The position numbers and the translations under genes were made by a program. Shown piece after piece: positions 51,479 to 62,635 of a stretch of 64,000 nucleotides of DNA. The first letter of the stretch is position 1. Each line of letters starts with the position of its first letter. The notes under the pieces are model-generated. The model had not been told where the DNA came from. It did not search any database and was given only the letters and a program-made list of their open reading frames with translations. Source of the stretch: Deltaproteobacteria bacterium (GTDB lineage Bacteria > Desulfobacterota > Desulfobulbia > Desulfobulbales > JAGXFP01); assembly GCA_020056965.1 (NCBI GenBank), contig JAGVGT010000023.1:1-64000 (forward strand), given 5' to 3'.

Positions 51479-54137
51479 AGGGAAAATCGCCGCCCTGGCC
51501 ACCCGTTTCGGCAACCTGGGTTTCAGCACCAAGGTCTTATTGGCGGTACTGGTTCCCGCCCTCCTGATCTGTCTGGGGCTGGGGTTCTACATGACCGAGC
51601 GGGTCGGCCGAGACGCCAGCCAGAGGCTTGACGAGAAGGGCCAGACGGTCCGCAATCTCCTGGTCAAGATCAGTGCCGTTCCTCTGTTGACCTACGACTA
51701 TGAGGTTCTGGACGAGTACGTCAAAGAGGTTTTGCGCGACCATGAAATTGTCCAGGCGGTGATCCTCGGCCGGGACGGCCGGCCGGTCACCACCACCAGC
51801 GGCGCCCCCCTGGCGCTGGATTCCAAGAACTACAGGCTGTTCAAGGGCCAGATCCGGCATCTGGAGCGGGAGATCGGTCAGGTTGAGGTGACCGTCTCTC
51901 TGGCCGGTTACCGACAGGCGGTCCGAGACGACCTGCTCTTCCTGGCTGCCATGCTCTTGGTCCTGCTGGTTGGCGGCCTGCTGGTTTCCCTGATCATCTC
52001 CAGGGCGGTCAGCCGGCCGATCCGGGAACTGGCGGGGGCCATGGAGCAGGCCGCCGACGGCGACCTGACGGTGCGGGCGGTGGCCCGGAGCGGCGACGAG
52101 ATCGGCTTTCTGGCCCTGACCTTCAACCAGATGCTGAGCCAATTGCAGACCCGCGACCAGGCCCTGGCCGACCACCGCCGCCACCTGGAGGAGGAGATCT
52201 CCGAGCGACGGCAGGCGGAAATGCGGGTTCTGGAGCAGCGGGAGTTTCTCGACAGCGTCATGAACTCCCTTTCCCATCCCTTCTATGTCATCGACGTCAA
52301 CGACTACACGATCAAACTGGCCAATCCGGCCGCCCGCCTGGGCCAGCTGAACGAGATTACGACCTGCTACGCCCTGAGCCATCGGGCCGACCACCCCTGT
52401 GACGGTGTCCGTCATCCCTGCCCGGTCGCGGAAATCCGCCAGAACCGGGTGCCGGTGGTGGTCGAGCATGTCCATTACGACGCCACCGGCGCCCCCCGCT
52501 ATGTCGAGGTGCACGGCTATCCGATCTTTGACGCCCAGGGTGAGGTGGTCCAGATCATCGAGTACAATCTGGACATCACCGAACGGCGGCGGGCGGAAAC
52601 GCTGCTCAAGAAGATTCTGGAAACGGTGGATGACGGCTTCGTGGTCATCGACCGCGATTACCGGATTCTCTCCGCCAACCGCGCCTACTGTGAGTGGGTC
52701 GGTAAAGCAGCGGCCCAGGTGATCGGCGGCCGCTGTCATGAATTGACCCACGCCCTGGAACGCCCCTGTTTCGACGACGGCCTTGAGTGTCCGGTCCACC
52801 AGGTCTTTGCCACCGGCCGGCCGGCCCGGGCCACCCATCGCCAGGTTCGGACGTCTGAAGAGGGGGTGACCAGGGTTGTCGAGTTAAAGGCCTTCCCCCT
52901 GCGGGACGAAGCCGGCCAGGTGACCTCGGTGATCGAAATCGTCACCGACATTTCCGAGCAGGTCAGGCTGGAGGAGCAGCTGCGGCAGAGCCAGAAGATG
53001 GAGGCGGTCGGGACCATGGCCGGCGGGGTGGCCCATGATTTCAACAACGTCCTGCAGGCGATCATGGGCTACACCGAACTGCTCGGTCAGCGCTTGGAGG
53101 CGGACAGCCCCCTGCGCCGCTACCTGGAGATGATCCTGAGCTCGGCCACCCGGGCCCGCGATCTGACCCGCGCCATGCTGACCTTCAGCCGCAAACAGGT
53201 GAGCGAACCGGTGGTCTTGGATCTTCGCGAGTTGCTGGTTGGTCTCGAGAAGCTCCTGCCCCGCCTGCTGGGCGAGGCGGTCGAGCTGGAGGTGCGGATC
53301 GCCGAGGGCGATTTCCTGGTCCTGGCCGACCGCAGCCAGATCGAACAGGTCCTGATCAACATTGCCGGCAACGCCCGCGACGCCATGCCCGACGGCGGAC
53401 TGCTCACCATCAATCTCGACCGGATCAATCTCGATGCGGCCGATGCCAAGGCCCGGGGCTATGGCGAACCAGGCACCTATAATGTCATCGCCATTGCCGA
53501 CAACGGTATCGGCATGGACCGGGAGGTGCAGGCGCACCTTTTCGAACCCTTCTTCACCACCAAGGAGGTCGGCAAGGGCACCGGTCTGGGGATGGCCATT
53601 GTCTACGGGATTGTTAAGCGGCATGACGGTTATGTTAATTGTTACAGCGAAAAAGGGGTGGGGACCACCATCCGCGTCTATCTGCCGCAACTCCAGGGTG
53701 GCAGGGTGGATCCGGGCGCAGCCTTGGCGACGACCTTGGCGCCGGCCCGGGGCGGCAGCGAAACCATTCTGCTGGCCGAGGACAATCCCGAGGTCCGGCA
53801 GATGATCATCGAGGTGCTCCGCGGGGCCGGTTACCGGGTGATCGCGGCCGAGAACGGCGAAGAGGCGGTGGCGCTCTGGCAGAAAAACCGGGAAGACATC
53901 GCCCTGCTGCTCTTTGACGTCATCATGCCCAAACTGCACGGCAAGGCCGCAGCCGAACAGATCATGGCCCAGGGCGGCCAGCCGCCCCTGATCTTCCTCA
54001 GCGGCTATAGCGAAAACCATATCCACCGCCAGGGCATCATCGAGCCGGGCATCAATCTGGTCCAAAAACCGGTGTCGGCGCAAGATCTGCTCCGCAAGGT
54101 CCGCAAGATCCTGGACGCTGCCGGGCCAAATCTCTGA
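51468..54137 (+). CDS. Membrane hybrid histidine kinase (2 TM, HAMP, PAS x2, HisKA, HATPase, receiver)
   Basis: ISRAVSRPIRELAGAMEQAADGDLTVRA (HAMP); GGVAHDFNNVLQAIMGYTELL; GKGTGLGMAIVYGIVKRHDGY; ILLAEDNPEVRQM...LLLFDVIMPKLHG. Confidence 0.93.
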   Translation: MAPEGKIAALATRFGNLGFSTKVLLAVLVPALLICLGLGFYMTERVGRDASQRLDEKGQTVRNLLVKISAVPLLTYDYEVLDEYVKEVLRDHEIVQAVILGRDGRPVTTTSGAPLALDSKNYRLFKGQIRHLEREIGQVEVTVSLAGYRQAVRDDLLFLAAMLLVLLVGGLLVSLIISRAVSRPIRELAGAMEQAADGDLTVRAVARSGDEIGFLALTFNQMLSQLQTRDQALADHRRHLEEEISERRQAEMRVLEQREFLDSVMNSLSHPFYVIDVNDYTIKLANPAARLGQLNEITTCYALSHRADHPCDGVRHPCPVAEIRQNRVPVVVEHVHYDATGAPRYVEVHGYPIFDAQGEVVQIIEYNLDITERRRAETLLKKILETVDDGFVVIDRDYRILSANRAYCEWVGKAAAQVIGGRCHELTHALERPCFDDGLECPVHQVFATGRPARATHRQVRTSEEGVTRVVELKAFPLRDEAGQVTSVIEIVTDISEQVRLEEQLRQSQKMEAVGTMAGGVAHDFNNVLQAIMGYTELLGQRLEADSPLRRYLEMILSSATRARDLTRAMLTFSRKQVSEPVVLDLRELLVGLEKLLPRLLGEAVELEVRIAEGDFLVLADRSQIEQVLINIAGNARDAMPDGGLLTINLDRINLDAADAKARGYGEPGTYNVIAIADNGIGMDREVQAHLFEPFFTTKEVGKGTGLGMAIVYGIVKRHDGYVNCYSEKGVGTTIRVYLPQLQGGRVDPGAALATTLAPARGGSETILLAEDNPEVRQMIIEVLRGAGYRVIAAENGEEAVALWQKNREDIALLLFDVIMPKLHGKAAAEQIMAQGGQPPLIFLSGYSENHIHRQGIIEPGINLVQKPVSAQDLLRKVRKILDAAGPNL

Positions 54138-54194
54138 GGTCATTTTACGCAAGGTTGAGACTCCCTCGCAGGCCTTTGGCCGGCGCGATAAATA

Positions 54195-54232
54195 GCTCCC
54201 TCGCCCTCCGGGAGAGGGTTGGGGTGAGGGGA
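54195..54232. repeat. Fragment of dispersed repeat family F
   Basis: ctccctcgccctccgggagagggttggggtgaggggat. Confidence 0.6.
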
Positions 54233-54326
54233 TCAGACCGAGTCAATTCCTAAGCAAACCAAGCTGAGTTATAAGCGGAAAGATCAGCTCTTCTGCCCGG
54301 CCAGCGTCCACCTAGAGGTGATTAAC

Positions 54327-55202
54327 ATGACCGCCCGCTCCTTTACCCTGCTGTCGTCTCTCCTCCTGCTGTTCCTGCTGGCCGGGGGTTGCGCCACCCT
54401 GCCTTATCAGTACTCTGCAGCCAGGGAAGATGTGGAGTTGCCGGAGTTCGGACCGGCCGGTACGCAGATCGACCGGGGGAAACCGGTGGCCTTTCTGGAT
54501 GGGGTCGGCCATTATGTCGTCTCCCTGCCCAGCAAGCTGATCCTGCTTAACTGGGAGGTGGACAACCACCGGATTTCCCCGGAAACCGAGGCGCTGCTCA
54601 GCGACTATCTGGCCGCCAACCATCTGTCCGAAGTCAAGGTCCGGCTCAACCAGTATGCCCCGGGCGGCGAGTGGCGGCGCCTGGTCGCCAACCGGGAGAT
54701 GCCCGGTTTCTTCAAGTACACCCTGGGGGCGATCTCCACCTCGCTGTACACCATTATGCCGGGGCGCTTCTTCGGCGGCGACAACTACAACCCCTACACC
54801 AACACGCTCAGCATCTATTCCGACTTGCCGGCCGTGGTCCTGCACGAGGGCGCCCACGCCAAGGATTTCGCGGCCCAGAGCCGGAATTTTCGCGGCTGGT
54901 ACGCCATGATGCGGATTCTGCCGCTGGTGCCGCTCTGGCAGGAGGCCGAGGCCACCGGCGATGCAGTGGGCTACACCATCGAAGAAAAGCTGACCGAGGA
55001 GCAAAAGGATTCCTACAAGATTCTCTATCCGGCCTACGCCACCTACATCGCCGGGGAGGGACTGCGCTGGGTACCACTGGAGCCGTGGATTTCCTACGCG
55101 GCCCAGCTGGCGGTGGCGGTGCCGGGCCATATCACCGGGCGGATCAAGGCGGCCATGGTGGAGGAAGATGGTAAAGGCGGAACCGCAGAACCGCAGAAGT
55201 GA
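54327..55202 (+). CDS. Putative lipoprotein with HExxH (HEGAH) zincin-like motif
   Basis: Lipobox LLAGGCATL; VVLHEGAHAKDFAAQ. Confidence 0.6.
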   Translation: MTARSFTLLSSLLLLFLLAGGCATLPYQYSAAREDVELPEFGPAGTQIDRGKPVAFLDGVGHYVVSLPSKLILLNWEVDNHRISPETEALLSDYLAANHLSEVKVRLNQYAPGGEWRRLVANREMPGFFKYTLGAISTSLYTIMPGRFFGGDNYNPYTNTLSIYSDLPAVVLHEGAHAKDFAAQSRNFRGWYAMMRILPLVPLWQEAEATGDAVGYTIEEKLTEEQKDSYKILYPAYATYIAGEGLRWVPLEPWISYAAQLAVAVPGHITGRIKAAMVEEDGKGGTAEPQK

Positions 55203-55272
55203 ACTGCAGCAGTGAGGGGTGTCGCCGGAGAACCACCCAATATCCAAGTAGGGCGCCTGACTTGAGTAGGAG

Positions 55273-55899
55273 ATGAGGAATATGAGAAAATTGGTAGTGG
55301 GTGCTTTCACGACTCTAGACGGTGTCATGCAGGCACCCGGCGGCCCCGATGAGGATCGTGACGGCGACTTTCAGCACGGTGGCTGGCTGGTCCCTTACTT
55401 CGACCCAAAGTTTGTTGAAATCATGACCGAGTGGACGAAGTGCGCCGGTGGTTTTCTTCTCGGCCGTAAAACCTATGAGATCTTTGCCGACTCCTGGCCC
55501 AAATCCACCGATCCAGCCGACGAGATCGCCGTGGCCCTCAATACCCGGCCGAAGTTCGTCGTATCCAGGACGCTCAAGGAGGTCAACTGGAACAACTCCA
55601 TCCTGCTCAAAGGCGACGTTGCCCAAGCGGTCACGAAGCTCAAAGCGCAGGAGGGCGGCGAGATTCAAGTCCACGGGAGCAGCCACCTTATCCAGACCCT
55701 ACTCAAACACGATCTTGTCGATACGTTACGCATCTGGCAGTTCGCCGTTACTCTCGGTACCGGCAAGCGCCTGTTTGGGGAAGGCACGATCCCGCGTAGT
55801 TTCCGTCTTGTCGATACCCAGCTGAACACGACTGGTGGAGTTCTGCACGTTTATGAGCGCGTGGGTGGCCTCAAGTACGGGGAGGTAGAGGTTAGCTAG
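55273..55899 (+). CDS. Dihydrofolate reductase / RibD C-terminal domain family protein
   Basis: MRKLVVGAFTTLDGVMQAPGGPDEDRDGDFQHGGW; GGFLLGRKTYEIFA. Confidence 0.9.
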   Translation: MRNMRKLVVGAFTTLDGVMQAPGGPDEDRDGDFQHGGWLVPYFDPKFVEIMTEWTKCAGGFLLGRKTYEIFADSWPKSTDPADEIAVALNTRPKFVVSRTLKEVNWNNSILLKGDVAQAVTKLKAQEGGEIQVHGSSHLIQTLLKHDLVDTLRIWQFAVTLGTGKRLFGEGTIPRSFRLVDTQLNTTGGVLHVYERVGGLKYGEVEVS

Positions 55900-56057
55900 G
55901 AGACTGTGGTCTTCGATTGAGGTGCGGCATAGGAGTGATGCCTTCGCCAGCGCCTGGATAAATTACTTCTCCGCGCATGACGGGCAGGGAGCAGGTTCGG
56001 AGTCGATGGTAAGAGAACCTACTTACCGGCTTCCACCTCCCCGTAAGGAGTAAGTGG

Positions 56058-56150
56058 GTAGGTCGCGTTGAGGAACGAAACGCGACAACCTCAAAGGTCG
56101 TGAATAGCGAAAATGTTGCGTTACGCGGTACTGTCGCTAACGCAACCTAC
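56058..56150. repeat. Pair of REP-like palindromes (gtaggtcgcgttgaggaacgaaacgcgac; gttgcgttacgcggtactgtcgctaacgcaacctac)
   Basis: Inverted gtaggt(c/t)gcgt...acgc(g/a)ac arms at 56058-56089 and 56114-56150. Confidence 0.6.
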
Positions 56151-56323
56151 CCCTGTATTAATATTATCCGGGTCACAATCCACGATGAAGACTCTTCCGA
56201 AGGCATGGATTGAATTCTTATGCATGCAGGGGACGCCGGGTTGCGCATTTCTGTTTTTCCTGAGTCAGCGGCCCGCCGCGACAGTTCCAGCGCGTTAAAA
56301 CCACCAGAGTTTTCCAAAACATC

Positions 56324-56353
56324 AAAGCCGCTGCGAGTTATCGCAGCGGCTTT
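56324..56353. terminator. Rho-independent terminator downstream of icd
   Basis: aaagccgctgcgagttatcgcagcggcttt perfect hairpin. Confidence 0.85.
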
Positions 56354-56379
56354 GTCATGCCTGGTGTCGGGCGAGAAAA

Positions 56380-58617
<2,238 letters not shown>

Positions 58618-58857
58618 TTACGAAGGGCGGGAGCGCCGGGGGTAGCAAAGATACTGATTCTGGGGCCAAATATTATGGCGGTTGCGGAGAAAGTTTTTAG
58701 CACAAACGGGGCTGGAATGCAAATGGCATGTTGCCCTTACCTTGCCATGCCTTAAGTAATTATTTGAGTTATTAAGCATTGGTTTGCTATACTGCCGGTT
58801 GGGCTTCAAGATTATCGAGGGTGGAGGCTATCCTGAAAATCAGAACCGGGGGAAGGC

Positions 58858-59118
58858 ATGGGTGGAATCGTGAGATGGTGTGCCGCGGGGGTTGTTTTGT
58901 TGGTCTTGTCCGGGGCCGGGTGTGGGGCCGGGAAAAACGAGGTGATGCTTGAACAGCAGCAGGCCTTGGTCCGGGAGTTGTCGGCCAAGTGCGAGAAGGG
59001 CCAGAAGCAGGAGTGTTCCCGAGCCGAGGAAGAACAACGCACCCTTTACAATGTGTACGGCTGCCACTGCAAGGACAGCCTGCCGCCGGATCACAAAACG
59101 ATCTGGTCGGGAGGTTGA
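58858..59118 (+). CDS. Small putative lipoprotein (Cys-rich)
   Basis: VLLVLSGAGCGAGKNE lipobox; NVYGCHCKDSLPPDHKTIWSGG. Confidence 0.55.
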   Translation: MGGIVRWCAAGVVLLVLSGAGCGAGKNEVMLEQQQALVRELSAKCEKGQKQECSRAEEEQRTLYNVYGCHCKDSLPPDHKTIWSGG

Positions 59119-59126
59119 GAACGTTT

Positions 59127-59197
59127 CGGGTAACTTGACCGCGCCAATGAACTTACCGCGACAGCGCCGCCAACGTTCACGCGGTCAAGTTGACCCG
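59127..59197. repeat. Inverted repeat/hairpin cgggtaacttgaccgcg ... cgcggtcaagttgacccg
   Basis: 17/18-bp arms differing by one gap. Confidence 0.65.
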
Positions 59198-59208
59198 ATT
59201 GTTATGGC

Positions 59209-60567
59209 TTATTTTTTTGTTAGATTTTCAATAGTTAACTTGATTAAGTCAAACAAGGATGAACTTGATATTTTCTCCTTAGCAATCTCTTCAGAACGAG
59301 AAGTGCCAAAAAATCTTTCTGTGAGTTTTGCTTTCAATTCGTACTTTGTTGCATCAGGCATTTTTTCTAAAAATGGATCGATAGAAGCTAGCTCTAATTC
59401 GGCCTGTCTATTTCGGTATTCAGCGTTTCTATGTTTAGTTGACTCAGAGGCTGCGTAAGTAGCCGGGACCGCTAATACTAGCGCTGCGCCAATCCTAAAC
59501 AATGATAACTTCCAATCAAATCCATTTTCTGCCGATATGAAAATTGTCAAACCAATCACGATGACCATGCCAGTCATTAACAATAACGCTACTTTGCGAA
59601 GCCAATCAGCGGTTTCTTTTTCTTGATTAGCAATTTTTTGAAAATTACCAGTTACACCTATATTTCCAATGATTTGCACAAGGTTTGAGGCTTCTTCTTT
59701 CTTTTCCCAAAGAACGTTAATTATATCTGTAGAATCTACCTCTAAGGTTTCCATTTGAGTTTTTGCTTCATCTTGGATTTTTTCAGATATTAATTGTGAC
59801 CTTCCGTCGATAGCTATTAATTTCTCATTAAATTCTTCTAATTTTGTTCTAGATTCATCTTCAATTACTTTAAGAAACGCCGTGAATTTTTCGTTGTTTT
59901 GAATTGCTAGTTCAGAAAACTTTTTTTCAAGATTTTCAAGGGCCTGAACGTGCTCATCATTTCTCTGTTTTTCAGATATTGCGAACTGCTCTCTACGCTT
60001 TTCAGCTGAATCTGAAAATTGCTGTTGAAACTGTGATATCGCAGTATCAAGCCTTCCTTTTTGCACGTTTATATCATTGGATATTTCAATACCTTTTGAT
60101 GATAAATCGTTGATTTGAATTTGTAGTTTCTTGAAGTCTTCTTCAAGGTATCGTATATATTGACCAGCTGACTTTCTAAAATTACCAATTGATTCACGAA
60201 GCCCATCAATGTCTGTTACTTGGGTAACTGGGACCAGCATGCGTCCTTGAACTAATAAATTATCTGCATGATTGTTGGCATTTACCAGATGCCCCCTGTT
60301 TTGATTCGCGTTGTAACTTGATAGTTCTTGGATAATGTTTTGCGCATGGCTGCTTAGATTCTTAAGTGTTGGATTTGCAGCCAATAAAGGATCGGTATTT
60401 GAGAGAGAGTTAGAAATAAAAGAAATAATTTGTGTAAGTCTATTGTAGTCTTCAAGAGAGTCAACTTGCTTTTCGGCATGTTTCCCTACTTGGTCAAGCA
60501 AGTCGTTAATTTGTTGAATTTGTGAATGTATTAGATGGTTTTCAAATCTATCAACCCACTCAGACAT
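59209..60567 (-). CDS. Low-GC coiled-coil protein with two C-terminal TM segments, unknown function
   Basis: 452-aa complete ORF; long helical region then VALLLMTGMVIVIGLTIFI and IGAALVLAVPATYAA. Confidence 0.75.
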   Translation of the reverse strand: MSEWVDRFENHLIHSQIQQINDLLDQVGKHAEKQVDSLEDYNRLTQIISFISNSLSNTDPLLAANPTLKNLSSHAQNIIQELSSYNANQNRGHLVNANNHADNLLVQGRMLVPVTQVTDIDGLRESIGNFRKSAGQYIRYLEEDFKKLQIQINDLSSKGIEISNDINVQKGRLDTAISQFQQQFSDSAEKRREQFAISEKQRNDEHVQALENLEKKFSELAIQNNEKFTAFLKVIEDESRTKLEEFNEKLIAIDGRSQLISEKIQDEAKTQMETLEVDSTDIINVLWEKKEEASNLVQIIGNIGVTGNFQKIANQEKETADWLRKVALLLMTGMVIVIGLTIFISAENGFDWKLSLFRIGAALVLAVPATYAASESTKHRNAEYRNRQAELELASIDPFLEKMPDATKYELKAKLTERFFGTSRSEEIAKEKISSSSLFDLIKLTIENLTKK

Positions 60568-60851
60568 TAATTCACCTCTCTCTCTTTAATCCATAACATC
60601 GTTATTAGATAGCTTGCGGCTTTTCTTTTTCTTCCGCAGGATACTAACCGCTTAAGGGCTCAAAAGTGGTCAAAAACCGGCCACTTATTTCCTTAAATAG
60701 CGGCTTTTACCCCCGTGTGGGGGTGTTAGATAGAAAACTATATAATGCCGGCTAAAATTAGTCGGGGTGTTATATAGCTAACTGATTGTGGGTGGGGCTG
60801 CAAGGTGAAATCTTGACAGGCAAGGCGTGGCCTTTGATCGTGGCGATAGCA

Positions 60852-62294
60852 TCATCGCAATGACGCCAGCAACGCCCGGATGAAGGGACAGAAGCGGTCC
60901 AGGGAGGGGAGGAAGAGTCTTTCCTCTGGCGAGTGGGGGTTCTTGACGGTCGGACCCAGGGAGAGCATGTCCATGCCCGGATTTTGGGCGCCGATGATCC
61001 CGCACTCCAGACCGGCGTGGATGATCTCGATGGTCGCTTCGCTGCCGAACAGCTCGCGGTAAACCTGGCGGGCCTGGGCCAGCAGCAGCGAGCTTGGCTC
61101 CGGCGCCCAGCCGGGATAACCGATCCCGGTGTTGATCCTGGCCCCGGCCAGCCGGGCCAGGGCTTCACTCTTGGCGACCAGCCAGGCGAGGCCCTCCACC
61201 TTGTCGCTGCGCTGGCTGAGCAGAATTGTCAGTCGCCCTGCCTCTTCCCGGATGGTGGCCAGATTGACCGAGCTTTCGACGATTCCCACCGCCACCTTCG
61301 ACATCCCCATCACCCCATCCGGGGCGGCCAACAGCAGGTCGAGGACCCGGCGGGCCAGGTCGGGGTGGTAGATCCGGGTACCGGCCGCAGCGGCCACCGT
61401 CAAGGTGATGGCCAGATTCGGCTCGTGGGGCATGGCCTGGCGTAGCGCTGCGGTCCAGGTGGTCAGCCGCGCCTGAAGTAGCGGCACCGTGGCGGGTGGC
61501 ACGGCCAAGCGGGCGGCGGCCTCCCGGGGAATGGCGTTGTGGGCGCTGCCGCCGTGCAGCCCGGCCAGGTGGAACCCGCTGGTGGTACCCAATTCCGCCA
61601 GGGCCCGAACCAGCAGGACGTTGGCGTTGCCCCGCCCCTCGATGATGTCCACTCCCGAGTGGCCGCCCTGCAGGCCGGTCACGCTCAGTTCCAGCTGTTG
61701 ATGGTTGGCCGGCCACTCCGCATACTCCAGATCCAGCACCAGCTCACTGTCCCGGCCGCCGGCGCAGCCGATGGTTAAGACCCCCTCGTCCTCGGAATCC
61801 AGGTTGATCAATAATTTCCCGGAGAAGAAGCTCGGAGTCAGGGCGGCGGCGCCGCTGAGGCCGGTTTCCTCGGCCACGGTGAAGAGCAATTCCAGGGTAG
61901 GGTGGAGCAACTGCCGGTCCTCGGCCAGGGCCATGGCCAGGGCGATGCCTATGCCGTTATCGGCCCCCAGGGTGGTCTGCTCGGCCCGCAGCCAGTCGCC
62001 GTCGGTATAGAGGCGTAGCGGGTCGTGGCTGAAGTCGTGGGTGCTCTCCGGGGTCTGCTCGCAGACCATGTCCAGGTGGCTCTGCAGCACCAGGGTCGGC
62101 CCGCTCTCCCGGCCGGGCGAGGCAGGCACGGTGACCAGCAGGTTGCCGACCTGGTCGGTCTTGCTGGCGAAATCTTGGGCTGCCGCCCAGGCGAGCAGGA
62201 AGGCGCGGATCTGCTCTTCGTGGCCGGAACAGCGGGGGATGCGGCTGATTTTGGCGAAGTTGGCGAGAACCGTCTGGCGGGTGGTGGTGGTCAT
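60852..62294 (-). CDS. pepD: Aminoacyl-histidine dipeptidase (beta-Ala-His dipeptidase)
   Basis: FAKISRIPRCSGHEEQIRAFL; LQSHLDMVCEQ; LGADNGIGIALAMALAEDR; GLQGGHSGVDIIEGRGNAN; HAGLECGII. Confidence 0.93.
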   Translation of the reverse strand: MTTTTRQTVLANFAKISRIPRCSGHEEQIRAFLLAWAAAQDFASKTDQVGNLLVTVPASPGRESGPTLVLQSHLDMVCEQTPESTHDFSHDPLRLYTDGDWLRAEQTTLGADNGIGIALAMALAEDRQLLHPTLELLFTVAEETGLSGAAALTPSFFSGKLLINLDSEDEGVLTIGCAGGRDSELVLDLEYAEWPANHQQLELSVTGLQGGHSGVDIIEGRGNANVLLVRALAELGTTSGFHLAGLHGGSAHNAIPREAAARLAVPPATVPLLQARLTTWTAALRQAMPHEPNLAITLTVAAAAGTRIYHPDLARRVLDLLLAAPDGVMGMSKVAVGIVESSVNLATIREEAGRLTILLSQRSDKVEGLAWLVAKSEALARLAGARINTGIGYPGWAPEPSSLLLAQARQVYRELFGSEATIEIIHAGLECGIIGAQNPGMDMLSLGPTVKNPHSPEERLFLPSLDRFCPFIRALLASLR

Positions 62295-62443
62295 CTGCTA
62301 AGCCCCTGCTTGTTGGGTTGGCCCCATTCGGCCGTCTGGAAAAGTCTGCGAGCATGGAATTTAGCCGTCTGGGGGGAAGGCTCGCAAGCAATTTTGCGGA
62401 TCGTTCTAGTTGTTCGGAACTTTCGACAGGCCGGTCCCGATTT

Positions 62444-62528
62444 GTAGGATGGGCAAAGCGCCGCGTGCCCATCAGCTCTCTACCAGTCGAGATTGATTTA
62501 TGGGCACGCGGCGCTTTGCCCATCCTAC
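62444..62528. repeat. Perfect 29-bp inverted repeat (gtaggatgggcaaagcgccgcgtgcccat ... atgggcacgcggcgctttgcccatcctac)
   Basis: Arms 62444-62472 and 62500-62528 match exactly; related single arm at 4-33. Confidence 0.9.
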
Positions 62529-62635
62529 ATTTTTTCCAAGGATAAGGGAGGAGCAGCTGGGTTTGGCCCGCCCTTGTCAGCTTCAAAAGCTTGACAGTGA
62601 ATACGGTCTCTTCCGTTTGGAATGGCAGAAAGTAA

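Noticed and set aside
59115-59210. Integron attC site downstream of the low-GC gene
   Set aside because: The imperfect inverted arms and AAC...GTT elements are suggestive, but strict RYYYAAC/GTTRRRY core sites are not present and no integrase is visible.
62318-62545. 75-aa ORF over the perfect 29-bp inverted repeat
   Set aside because: Composed largely of translated repeat (FVGWAKRRVPISS); no independent support.
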